The notes below the pieces were generated by a model. It did not search any database. It saw only the letters and a list, made by a program, of their open reading frames with translations, and had not been told where the DNA came from. Positions 1 through 6,749 of a stretch of DNA of 16,369 nt are shown here, in pieces. Origin of the DNA: Betaproteobacteria bacterium (GTDB taxonomy: Bacteria; Pseudomonadota; Gammaproteobacteria; Burkholderiales; SG8-41); assembly GCA_016177355.1 (NCBI GenBank), contig JACOVL010000139.1, positions 1 through 16,369 on the forward strand, in the 5' to 3' direction. Each line of letters begins with the position of its first letter. The stretch's first letter is position 1. Position numbers and translations under genes: made by a program.

Positions 1-2
1 AA

Positions 3-221
3 GACCTCTACCAGCTCAAAGCGTGGCGTGAATCCGATCCCGATGCCCCCGACGGGCTCTGGTACAAGGACTTCGGTTCGTTCAAAATCTGCGGCGAAGG
101 AAAATACCCGAAGACCTTCCTTGCTCGCGGGCCAGCCTGCCAAAGGTCAGCAGCTCTGAGGGCTCTCCTCGGGTCATCCGGTAGCGCCTGGAAAAGGTGT
201 GCGTCCCCTTTAACTCTTTAA
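3..221 (+). pseudogene. 3' end of an unrecognised gene, apparently frameshifted
   Basis: The window opens inside a reading frame that looks coding up to about position 128, with residues such as WYKDFGSFKICGEGKYPKTF. In the open frame it continues to a TAA at 219-221, but the last 30 residues look unlike protein. If one G of the GGG at 129-131 is removed, the frame becomes RGQPAKGQQL and stops at a TGA at 157-159, which reads like a natural C-terminus. I therefore infer a single-base insertion (mutation or sequencing error) near 129-131, with the true end at 159. I do not recognise the family, and the N-terminus lies outside the window. No promoter or terminator is clear. The gene points toward the convergent cupin gene at 294-884. 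Confidence 0.45.
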
Positions 222-245
222 CCTACTTTAACCTACTTTAACCTA
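216..245. repeat. Three perfect tandem copies of a 10-bp unit (CTTTAACCTA)
   Basis: The unit CTTTAACCTA occurs at 216-225, 226-235 and 236-245 without a mismatch, and a degenerate part-copy precedes it (about 207-215). Directly after, CCTA-GAAG-TAGG (242-253) can form a 4-bp hairpin. The stretch 254-297 is unusually AT-rich for this genome. The whole lies between two convergent genes. It may act as a weak terminator or simply be a slippage-prone repeat; nothing shows a function. Confidence 0.85.
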
Positions 246-293
246 GAAGTAGGACGTTGCCATATATAATCTGTTGATTTTATTATTAAATAA

Positions 294-884
294 TCATTTC
301 CCGCGCGCCAGTTGCTTGAACTGCGCGGCGAGACCGGGATCGAAGCGGGCGTCCATCAGGACGTAGAGCATCTTCACCGGCTTGCCGGAGCGGTTGCTCC
401 AGGCGTGGTTGGTGCCGCGCTGGATCACGACGTCGCCCGTTTTGAGAACCACGTCGCCTTCGTCCAGCAGCAGCGTGATCTCGCCGTCGAGCACCACCGC
501 GTAGTCCACGGTCTCGGTGCGATGCATCATCGGGTGCCGGCCGCCGCGCCCGAAAGTCGAGGCCTCGCCGGCGCCGCTCTTCCTGAACAGCTCGTTCGCC
601 TGCTCCGGTGTGAGCTTGCGGGTTTCCTCGGACTCCGGCGGCACGACCGAAATGCGGAACACCGTGCCCGCCGGCGGCGGCTGGAGCGAGCGCGGGCCCG
701 CCGTGGGCTCGGACTCGTCCGCGGCGAGTGGTATCGGCGACGCTCCCGTCTTCCAGACTTCGAACGAAAGCTGTCCCGGGCGTATCGGGTTGCTGTGGAC
801 CGTCGGCACCGGGCCGTCCGACAGCACGACCGCCTTCCCGTTCCTGTCGTGGCCCGTGACCACGCGCCTGATTTGTGTAGCCAT
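294..884 (-). CDS. Cupin-domain protein
   Basis: This 196-residue protein is a single-domain cupin, a small beta-barrel that usually binds a metal and either catalyses a reaction or senses a small molecule. Cupin motif 1 is seen at about residues 116-134 (H117, H121, E124 and G134 in RHPMMHRTETVDYAVVLDG). Motif 2 is seen at about 150-164 (G150, H160, N164). The N-terminal half, including the stretch RRVVTGHDRNGKAVVLSDGP, is typical of stand-alone cupins in proteobacteria that modify or respond to carboxylates or aromatic compounds; the substrate cannot be told from sequence. There is no signal peptide, so it should be cytoplasmic. GAGGAG lies just upstream of the ATG, although its spacing is short. 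It begins 21 bp after the methyltransferase-like gene ends, so the two are probably co-transcribed. Confidence 0.88.
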   Translation of the reverse strand: MATQIRRVVTGHDRNGKAVVLSDGPVPTVHSNPIRPGQLSFEVWKTGASPIPLAADESEPTAGPRSLQPPPAGTVFRISVVPPESEETRKLTPEQANELFRKSGAGEASTFGRGGRHPMMHRTETVDYAVVLDGEITLLLDEGDVVLKTGDVVIQRGTNHAWSNRSGKPVKMLYVLMDARFDPGLAAQFKQLARGK

Positions 885-905
885 AAGCTCCTCGCGGGTA
901 ACTGG

Positions 906-1772
906 TCACGACTTTATACGAACAGCGCTCCACTTCGCGGCGCCCTTGCCGCCGGCGAGCTCGACGCTGCCCGCCATCGTATCGCCGGAGACGCGGCCCT
1001 TGAAGAGGTGGCGGCCGCCGGCGGCGGGAAGCACGAAAGTGATGTCTTCGCCGCGGAGCCGGGTGACGGTGAGCTTCACGCCCTTCGCGTCCACGCCCTC
1101 GAAGTTCTGGTAGTTCTGCTTCAGCGTGAGGTCGTGCTGCGCCGCGGGCTCGGCGACGCGGAGCCGCCAGCGCCCGGCGACCCTGGCTGGGACGATCCAC
1201 AGGTAGACCGTCGCCTGGCCGATGCCGTTGACCGCCTCCTTCTCCGGCACGTCCCAGGTGAGCTGGTCGTCCGGCATCCACTCGTCGAAGTGGTAGTCGT
1301 GCGAAACGACGCGCGCGCCGGGCTTCAGCTCGCCGAAGATCTTCGGCCGCAGGTTGATCATCATGCCCGGCAGCAGGTAGAGCGTCACCACCGTCGCCTT
1401 GCTGATATCGGCCTTGAACACGTCCTGCACGTGGAACACCGCGCGGTCGGCGACGCCGCGCTTCTGCGCCTCGTTGTTGGAGCGCTGCACGAGCCCGGGG
1501 TCTATGTCCACGCCGAAGCCCCGCGCCTTGAGTCTGGCCGCCGCCGTCAGCACGATGATGCCGTCGCCGGAACCGAGGTCCACCACGAAGTCGTTCGCGC
1601 CGACCTTCCCCATGCGCAGCATCTCGTCCACGACGACCTGCGGCGTCGGTACGTACGGCCCGCCGGTGCGCTTGATCTCCACGTCGTCCGCGGCGCCGGC
1701 AATGCGCGCCGCCGGCAGCGCGCCGAGCGCGAGCAGCACGCGGCGCCGGTACGCTGAAAATTCCTTTTGCAT
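906..1772 (-). CDS. Exported class I SAM-dependent methyltransferase-like protein
   Basis: The 288-residue product starts with an arginine-rich n-region and a hydrophobic stretch ending in an AGA-A site near residue 27, so it looks exported; the YRRRVLLALG start could be Sec or Tat. The mature part has a Rossmann methyltransferase core: motif I VVDLGSGDG at 63-71 and an acidic loop GVDIDP at 88-92, followed by LYLLPGMM and a hydrophobic strand near 138-143. The last 85 or so residues look beta-rich and are not part of the catalytic core. SAM is not expected in the periplasm, so either the protein acts there on something else or the signal is not cleaved. A GGAGG site five bases before the ATG supports the start. 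It is the first gene of a likely two-gene operon with the cupin. Confidence 0.85.
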   Translation of the reverse strand: MQKEFSAYRRRVLLALGALPAARIAGAADDVEIKRTGGPYVPTPQVVVDEMLRMGKVGANDFVVDLGSGDGIIVLTAAARLKARGFGVDIDPGLVQRSNNEAQKRGVADRAVFHVQDVFKADISKATVVTLYLLPGMMINLRPKIFGELKPGARVVSHDYHFDEWMPDDQLTWDVPEKEAVNGIGQATVYLWIVPARVAGRWRLRVAEPAAQHDLTLKQNYQNFEGVDAKGVKLTVTRLRGEDITFVLPAAGGRHLFKGRVSGDTMAGSVELAGGKGAAKWSAVRIKS

Positions 1773-1831
1773 TAATACCTCCAGTGTGGGCGCCTATCTT
1801 AAACCACCAGGGGGTCGGCGGTTCCATGTAG

Positions 1832-1837
1832 TAGAAT
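1832..1837 (+). promoter_or_regulatory. Possible -10 box of the lytic transglycosylase gene
   Basis: TAGAAT matches the sigma-70 -10 consensus in five of six bases and lies 10 bp before the start codon. The -35 position (near 1809-1814) shows no match. If it is used, transcription would begin within a few bases of the ATG. Confidence 0.3.
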
Positions 1838-1847
1838 CGCGCCTCAA

Positions 1848-2510
1848 ATGCCCCGCCCGCCCGCCCGTTCCGCCTGCATGCTCGGCGCCGCCCTGCTCGC
1901 GCTGGCGGGAACCGCCGCCGCGGACATCTACGGCTACGTGGACGAGCGCGGCGTCGCCCACCTCTCCAACGTGCCGCGCGACCAGCGCTACTACCTGTTC
2001 AAGCGGGAATACAGGGAAACGGTGCTGCCCGGCGGCATCAACAACGCGGTCGTCATCCGCGTCCCCGCCCCGGGCGTCTCGCCGCGCCGCACCACCCACG
2101 TCAACCCGGCGCACCGCAAGCAGTACTCCGCGCTGATCGCCGAGGTGGCGCGGGAGAGCAAGCTGAGCCCCGCCCTGTTGCACGCGGTGATCACGGTGGA
2201 ATCGGGCTACAACCCGAGGGCGCGCTCGCCCAAGGGCGCGAGCGGGCTGATGCAGCTCATGCCGGAGACGGCGCGCCGCTACGGGGTGCGCGACATCTGG
2301 GACCCGCACGAGAACCTGCGCGGCGGCGCGCGTTACCTGGGCGACCTGCTCGCGATGTTCAACAACAACCTGAGCCTCGCGCTCGCCGCCTACAACGCCG
2401 GCGAGGGGGCGGTGATCCAGTACGGCAACCGCATCCCGCCCTACCCCGAGACCCGCAGCTACGTGCCGCGGGTGCTGCAGCACTACCACCTCATCGCCGC
2501 CGGCCGTTGA
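1848..2510 (+). CDS. Lytic transglycosylase (DUF4124 + SLT domains)
   Basis: The 220-residue protein has a signal peptide (cleavage near AAA-D, residue 25). A short DUF4124-like segment follows (IYGYVDERGVAHLSNVP, 27-43). The C-terminal half is a soluble lytic transglycosylase (SLT, goose-lysozyme-like) domain. The expected landmarks are present: catalytic Glu118 in VESGYNP, GLMQLMP at 133-139, AYNAGEGAV at 181-189 and the closing motif ETRSYVPRVL at 201-210. Such enzymes cleave the MurNAc-GlcNAc bond of peptidoglycan in the periplasm and form 1,6-anhydro ends. No Shine-Dalgarno sequence precedes the ATG. A TAGAAT box sits only 10 bp upstream, so the message may be nearly leaderless; otherwise an internal start at residue 11 is possible. 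It stands alone, divergent from the methyltransferase-like gene. Confidence 0.93.
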   Translation: MPRPPARSACMLGAALLALAGTAAADIYGYVDERGVAHLSNVPRDQRYYLFKREYRETVLPGGINNAVVIRVPAPGVSPRRTTHVNPAHRKQYSALIAEVARESKLSPALLHAVITVESGYNPRARSPKGASGLMQLMPETARRYGVRDIWDPHENLRGGARYLGDLLAMFNNNLSLALAAYNAGEGAVIQYGNRIPPYPETRSYVPRVLQHYHLIAAGR

Positions 2511-2529
2511 TCGCCGGCCCGTTTTCCGC

Positions 2530-2564
2530 TCTCTGCCTTCCGCCTTGCACCTTCATCCCTGCTC
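2530..2564. repeat. Related repeat words at the 3' end of tctA
   Basis: TGCCTTCCGCCTTGCAC is followed by TCATCCCTGCTC (2553-2564). The 12-mer TCATCCCTGCTC is repeated exactly at 4192-4203, just after the tctB stop codon. The tctA stop codon is part of the copy here, so a repeat element probably inserted at, or replaced, the gene end. Confidence 0.6.
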
Positions 2565-4076
2565 GCTGTCGAGGCCGACGCTGGCGCGCCAGTCCCCGCC
2601 CTTGCCGAACAGAGGCTTGAGACTGAAAACGAACAGTGCTGCCCCGAGCGCGAACATGACCGCGGCGATGGGGCGCGTCACGAATATGGCGTAGTCGCCG
2701 GCGCTCATGGCAAGCGACTGGCGCAGCGACAATTCCAGCATCGGGGCGAGCACGAGCCCCAGCGCCACCGGCGCGAGGTCGTAGCCGAACTTGCGCAGAA
2801 CGTAGCCGATCGCGCCCATCGCGAGCAGGATCCACACGTCCATCAGGCTGTTGCTGACCGAGTAGGTGCCGACGATGCAGAAGCACAGGATGCACGGGTA
2901 GAGGTAGCTGTACGGGATGCGCAGCAGGTTGACGAACAGCCCGACCATCGGGAGATTGAGGATCAGCAGCACCACGTTGCCGACGTACATGCTGGCGACG
3001 AAGCCCCAGAACAGCTCCGGCTGCTGCTGGATGAGGAGCGGACCCGGCAGGATGCCGTGCACCATGATCGCGGCGATCATCACCGCGGTGACCGGGCTGG
3101 TCGGGATGCCGAGCGCCATCATCGGCACGAAGGCGCCGCTCGCGGCGGCGTTGTTGGCCGACTCCGGGCCCGCGACGCCCTCGATCGCGCCCTGGCCGAA
3201 GCGCTCCGGATGTTTCGACAGCCGCCGCTCGATCCCGTAGGACACGAAGGAAGAGATGATGTGCGCCGACCCCGGAATGATGCCGATCAGGAAGCCGAGC
3301 AGGCTGCCGCGGGCGATCGGCCCGGCCGAAAGCCGGAACTCCTCGCGCGAGGGAATCAGGTCACGCAGCTTCGGCCGCTGCACATCGGGCGCCGTTGGCG
3401 CGCCGGCCGTCAGCAGAATTTCGGAGACGCCGAACAGCCCCACCGCCACCGGCACGATGCCGACGCCGTCCCCCAGCTCCACGAGGCCATGGCTGAAACG
3501 CGTGTATCCGCTCATGACGTCGATGCCGATCATGCCGAGCATCAGGCCGAACGCCGCCATTGCGAGCGTCTTCAACATCGAACCGCCGCTCATGTAAGCG
3601 AGGATGAACAGCCCCATCAGCAGCAGCGCCGTGTACTCGGGGGGGCCGAAGCGCAGCGCGAACTCCGCGAGCGTCGGGGCGAGCAGCATCAGGCCGATAA
3701 CGCCGAACGTGCCGGCGATGAACGAGCCGATCGCCGCGATGGCGAGCGCCGGACCGGCGCGGCCGTTCTGCGTCATCGCATACCCGTCCACGCAGGTCAT
3801 CACCGAGGCCGCCTCGCCGGGAATCCGCATCAGGATCGAAGTGGTGGAGCCGCCGTACATCGCGCCGTAATACACGCCCGAGAGCAGCACGATGGCGATG
3901 ATCGGATTCAGGCCGAAGGTCGCGGGCAGCAGCAGGCTGATGCCCGCGAGCGGGCCGAGCCCCGGCATCATTCCGACCAGCGTGCCGATCAGGCAGCCGA
4001 CGAAGGCGTAGACGAGGATCGAGGGCTGCAGCGCGACCGAGAAGCCGAGCAGCAGATTCTGGAAAGTCTCTGCCAT
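2553..4076 (-). CDS. tctA: Tripartite tricarboxylate transporter large permease, TctA family
   Basis: This 507-residue membrane protein has the length and many hydrophobic segments of TctA, the large permease of tripartite tricarboxylate transporters. These are secondary carriers that take up citrate or other carboxylates delivered by a periplasmic binding protein. Diagnostic stretches are GMMPGLGPLAGISLLLP (35-51), GVYYGAMYGGSTTSILMRIPGE (split at 67-88) and VDGYAMTQNGRAGPALAIAA (96-115). A second, related half starts near residue 255 (GSLLGFLIGIIPGSAHIISS), as expected from the internal duplication of the family. It is the last gene of the operon, 127 bp after tctB. No Shine-Dalgarno sequence precedes the ATG. 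The stop codon lies inside a GGGATGA word that is also found downstream of tctB. The substrate cannot be deduced. Confidence 0.96.
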   Translation of the reverse strand: MAETFQNLLLGFSVALQPSILVYAFVGCLIGTLVGMMPGLGPLAGISLLLPATFGLNPIIAIVLLSGVYYGAMYGGSTTSILMRIPGEAASVMTCVDGYAMTQNGRAGPALAIAAIGSFIAGTFGVIGLMLLAPTLAEFALRFGPPEYTALLLMGLFILAYMSGGSMLKTLAMAAFGLMLGMIGIDVMSGYTRFSHGLVELGDGVGIVPVAVGLFGVSEILLTAGAPTAPDVQRPKLRDLIPSREEFRLSAGPIARGSLLGFLIGIIPGSAHIISSFVSYGIERRLSKHPERFGQGAIEGVAGPESANNAAASGAFVPMMALGIPTSPVTAVMIAAIMVHGILPGPLLIQQQPELFWGFVASMYVGNVVLLILNLPMVGLFVNLLRIPYSYLYPCILCFCIVGTYSVSNSLMDVWILLAMGAIGYVLRKFGYDLAPVALGLVLAPMLELSLRQSLAMSAGDYAIFVTRPIAAVMFALGAALFVFSLKPLFGKGGDWRASVGLDSEQG

Positions 4077-4116
4077 GGGTTAGTGGTCCGCGGTGAGCGG
4101 AGGCAGGTGCTTCGAA

Positions 4117-4200
4117 GGGATGAGGGATGAGGGATGACCTGAAGATCGCTTCGCTCTTCCTGTCTTTCCCTCCGCCCTCCGCCCTCCGCCCTCATCCCTG
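4117..4200. repeat. Intergenic 7-bp tandem repeats (GGGATGA x3, CCCTCCG x3), partly inverted
   Basis: GGGATGA occurs three times in tandem (4117-4137) and CCCTCCG three times (4168-4188), followed by CCCTCAT and CCCTG. GGGATGAGGG in the first block is the exact reverse complement of CCCTCATCCC at 4189-4198, so the two blocks can pair into a 10-bp stem. A small inner hairpin (GAAGA/TCTTC, 4141-4159) lies between them. The block fills the gap between tctB and tctA. It could attenuate transcription or stabilise mRNA ends, but this is inference. Confidence 0.85.
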
Positions 4201-4203
4201 CTC

Positions 4204-4689
4204 CTAGAAGCCCCAAGGGCTTCGGGGTAGCGGCACGTGCAGCAGGTCGCCCACGACGTAGAAGGACGCGAAGCCGAAACCGAGCGAAACCAGCGCGACC
4301 GGCAACGGCCGCCTGCGTTCGAGCACGCCCAGGAAGAACACCAGCAGTGCGATGACCGTCAGCCGGTAGCCGATGCGCTCGAGCGCGAGCGTCGCCACCG
4401 CACAGGCGATCAGGATGACGATCGCGCGCATTACCTCGGGCCACTGCAGGCCGGAGAGCGGCGCCGATTTGAGCCCCCACAGCGCGATCAGCAACCCCGT
4501 CGTCCCCATGAAGATTGACAGCAACAGGGGCATGTACCCCGGCCCCGGCTCCTGCAGCGTGCCGATCGGGTACTCGAGGTTCGCCCACCCCACGTAGAGG
4601 GCAAGCGCGAGCAGCATCAGCCCCGAGAACTGGTCGCTGCGCAAGCCGCCGCGCGGCTGGCTCGTACCGGACGATTCAGAACTCGTCAC
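4204..4689 (-). CDS. tctB: Tripartite tricarboxylate transporter small permease, TctB family
   Basis: The 161-residue protein has the size and layout of TctB: a short polar N-terminus, a first helix at about 22-37, the loop YPIGTLQEPGPGYMPL (about 40-55), then about three further membrane segments between 55 and 148. TctB is the poorly conserved small subunit that works with TctA in the inner membrane. It sits between the binding-protein genes and tctA, as in other tct operons. The start given is a GTG at 4689 that lies inside a 7-bp tandem repeat and has no convincing ribosome binding site. The true start may be a few codons further in, since the conserved part begins near LRSDQFSGLMLL. The TAG stop is followed by the 4117-4200 repeat block. 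Confidence 0.9.
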   Translation of the reverse strand: MTSSESSGTSQPRGGLRSDQFSGLMLLALALYVGWANLEYPIGTLQEPGPGYMPLLLSIFMGTTGLLIALWGLKSAPLSGLQWPEVMRAIVILIACAVATLALERIGYRLTVIALLVFFLGVLERRRPLPVALVSLGFGFASFYVVGDLLHVPLPRSPWGF

Positions 4690-4703
4690 TCGTCACTCGT
4701 CAC
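4681..4703. repeat. Tandem 7-bp repeat ACTCGTC x3 across the tctB start
   Basis: ACTCGTC occurs at 4681-4687, 4688-4694 and 4695-4701 without mismatch, followed by AC. On the minus strand it reads as GTGACGA repeats, and each unit offers a GTG in a different frame. The annotated tctB start is one of these. A change of one unit would shift which GTG is in frame. Confidence 0.85.
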
Positions 4704-4709
4704 GCAGTG

Positions 4710-5687
4710 TCACTTCTTGGCGTCAATCTTGCCCACGCGCCGCACTGTACGCACGAGACGCTCGGCGTCCCGCTCCCAGAACTTCTGGAATTCCGGGGCG
4801 TCGAGATAGTTGATGGGCGTTTCGAGCCTCGCCATGACCTGCTTGAACTCCGAATCCTGCACCGCGCTGCGCGCGGCCTCGCGCAGCGCCTTGATCGCGG
4901 CATCGGGCGTTCCCCGCGGCGCCAGCAGACCCGCCCAGATGTAGAACTCGACGTCCTTGTAGCCGAGCTCCTTCCACGTCGGCAACTCCGGCATCGCAGC
5001 GAGTCGCTTGTCGCCCCAGCTCGCGAGCGCGCGCAGCTTCCCGGACCGCAGGTGAGCGACTGCGGCCGCGGGACCGGATGAAAGCGCGGCGACATGCCCG
5101 CCGAGCAACGCCGCGACGGCGGGACCGCCGCCCGCGAACGGCACGTGCCGCAGCTTCACGCGCGCGGACTGGATCACCATCTCCATCGCGACGTGCAGCG
5201 TGCCGTAGAGGCCGGACGAGGAGAACGCGATCTCGTTGGGCCGCGACTTGGCGAGCGCGATAAATTCCTTCGCGTTCCTGGCGGGCAGCGACGGATGCAC
5301 GACGAGGATGGTGGGGTCCGCGGAGATCAGCGCGATCGGCACGAGCTGGTCCAACGTGTACGCCGGCTTGAGGTTGAAGATGTTGTCGACCTCTGGAAAG
5401 ATGGAAACGCTCGAGAGGGCGATGAGGATGGTGTAGCCGTCGGGCTTCGAGTTCGCGGTCGCCGCATAGCCGACCTTCCCGCCCGCCCCGGAGCGATTGA
5501 CCGGCGCGATCGGCTGCTTCAACACCTTCTCCATGGCGGCGGCAATCGGCCGCCCCGTGAGGTCGGCGACGCCTCCCGGCGGGAACGGCACGATCATCGT
5601 GATCGGCCGGCTGGGAAACTTCTCCTGCGCGGCCGCAAACAGCGCGAACAGCGCCAACGCGACTCCGATCAGAAAACGCGTGCTCAT
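4710..5687 (-). CDS. Bug/TctC-family periplasmic substrate-binding protein (copy 1)
   Basis: The 325-residue protein has a signal peptide (cleavage near AAAQ-EK) followed by the Bug-family start FPSRPITMIVPFPPGGVADL. Further family marks are NRSGAGGKVGYAA (about 64-76), PDGYTILI (82-89), and the closing region around PTWKELGYKDVEFYIWAG. Bug (TctC) proteins bind small carboxylates or amides in the periplasm with a Venus-flytrap fold and hand them to TctAB. The gene ends 20 bp before the tctB start and follows the second copy by 22 bp, so they form one transcript. AGGAGGAG precedes the ATG. It is the same length as copy 2 and similar throughout (for example PEVD-x-(I/L)F and ADP-x-I-x-VVHPS), which points to tandem duplication. 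The ligand is unknown. Confidence 0.95.
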   Translation of the reverse strand: MSTRFLIGVALALFALFAAAQEKFPSRPITMIVPFPPGGVADLTGRPIAAAMEKVLKQPIAPVNRSGAGGKVGYAATANSKPDGYTILIALSSVSIFPEVDNIFNLKPAYTLDQLVPIALISADPTILVVHPSLPARNAKEFIALAKSRPNEIAFSSSGLYGTLHVAMEMVIQSARVKLRHVPFAGGGPAVAALLGGHVAALSSGPAAAVAHLRSGKLRALASWGDKRLAAMPELPTWKELGYKDVEFYIWAGLLAPRGTPDAAIKALREAARSAVQDSEFKQVMARLETPINYLDAPEFQKFWERDAERLVRTVRRVGKIDAKK

Positions 5688-5709
5688 GGCTCCTCCTCTC
5701 GTAGGGTGC

Positions 5710-6687
5710 TTATTTGATTTCGGGCTTGCCCATGCGCTGGACGACTTTCGCGAGCCGCTCGGCGTCCTTGTCCCACCACGCCTTGAACTCGGCGGAGTCC
5801 TGGTACGCGATCGGGGTCCTGACCTTCGCGAAGGCGTTCTTCACGTCGGGATCCGCGACCGCCCGGCGCACCGCATCACCCAGCGTCTTCAGCACGCCCG
5901 CGGGCACGTTGCGCTGCGTGAAGAGCCCCGCCCACAGGTAATACTCGATATCGTAGCCCTGCTCCCGGAACGTCGGAACGTCCGGGAATTGCGTCAACCG
6001 ATTCCCGCCCCAGGTGACGAACGCCTTCACCTTGCCCGCCTGAAGGTGCGGGGCCGCCAGCGCGGGCGGCGATGCCCAGGTGATCGCGTGGCCGCCCAGC
6101 ACCGCGGTCATCGCCGGCGCGCCCCCGGTCGTGGGCAGATGCCGCATCTGCAGCCCGGCGGCCTGCAGGAACATGGCGAACGGCACGTGCGAAGCGCCGT
6201 ACGGCCCCGACGAGGAGAAAATCATGTCGTTGGCGCGCTTCTTCGCGAGCGCCGCGAACTCCTTGAGGTTCTTCGCCGGCACCGAGGGATGCACGACCAT
6301 GATCGGCGGGTCGGCGTTGATGCGCGCGATGCCGACAAACTGGTCGCGGGTGAACACCGTCGGACGGCCGAACAGCTTGTCCACTTCCGGCAGCGTCGAG
6401 ATGCTCACGAGATGGCAGAGCAGCGTATAGCCGTCGGCGGGCGCCGTCGCCGCGACCTGGGCGCCGGTCGTTCCCGCCGCGCCGGGCCGGTTCTGCATCA
6501 CGACGGGCTGCTTCAGCACCCGCTCCAGCCCGGGCGCGAGGCTGCGCGCGGTGATGTCCGCGATGCCGCCCGGCGGGAACGGCACGATGATGGTGATCGG
6601 ACGCGACGGGTACTTGTCCTGCGCCTGGACCGCGGGCGCCGCGAGCACCCCGGATCCCAGCAGCAATGCCATCCAAACGCGAAGCAT
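5710..6687 (-). CDS. Bug/TctC-family periplasmic substrate-binding protein (copy 2)
   Basis: The start is the ATG at 6687: it follows AGGAGGAGG (6695-6703) by seven bases and begins a clear signal peptide (MLRVWMALLLGSGVLAAP, cleavage near VQAQ-DK). The open frame extends much further upstream, but that part is the shadow of the next gene. The 325-residue product continues with YPSRPITIIVPFPPGGIADI, RPGAAGTTGAQVAA and PADGYTLL, all Bug-family marks. It is a paralogue of copy 1, with equal length and matching blocks throughout. Its ligand pocket residues need not be the same, so the two may serve different carboxylates with one TctAB pair. The gene follows the third binding-protein gene after 62 bp. 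Confidence 0.95.
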   Translation of the reverse strand: MLRVWMALLLGSGVLAAPAVQAQDKYPSRPITIIVPFPPGGIADITARSLAPGLERVLKQPVVMQNRPGAAGTTGAQVAATAPADGYTLLCHLVSISTLPEVDKLFGRPTVFTRDQFVGIARINADPPIMVVHPSVPAKNLKEFAALAKKRANDMIFSSSGPYGASHVPFAMFLQAAGLQMRHLPTTGGAPAMTAVLGGHAITWASPPALAAPHLQAGKVKAFVTWGGNRLTQFPDVPTFREQGYDIEYYLWAGLFTQRNVPAGVLKTLGDAVRRAVADPDVKNAFAKVRTPIAYQDSAEFKAWWDKDAERLAKVVQRMGKPEIK

Positions 6688-6694
6688 GATCCTT

Positions 6695-6703
6695 CCTCCT
6701 CCT
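6695..6703 (-). promoter_or_regulatory. Strong ribosome binding site that fixes the copy 2 start
   Basis: AGGAGGAGG on the minus strand lies seven bases before the ATG at 6687. It sets the start of this gene against the much longer open frame. Confidence 0.8.
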
Positions 6704-6749
6704 GGTTGCGTGCTGTAGCCTTGAATTTTACCTGACACCCGTCGCTGGA

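Noticed and set aside
312..1757. Plus-strand 481-codon frame
   Set aside because: Antisense shadow, rich in His, Arg and Val without any recognisable motif; the minus-strand genes carry family motifs.
286..1827. Long minus-strand frame of 513 codons overlapping the cupin and methyltransferase-like genes
   Set aside because: Its translation is dominated by Arg, Ala and Gly without domains. It is a GC-rich shadow of real genes in another frame of the same strand.
3057..4130. Plus-strand 357-codon frame across tctA
   Set aside because: Antisense to a clear TctA gene; composition is mostly charged (Arg, Glu, His) and unlike a real protein.
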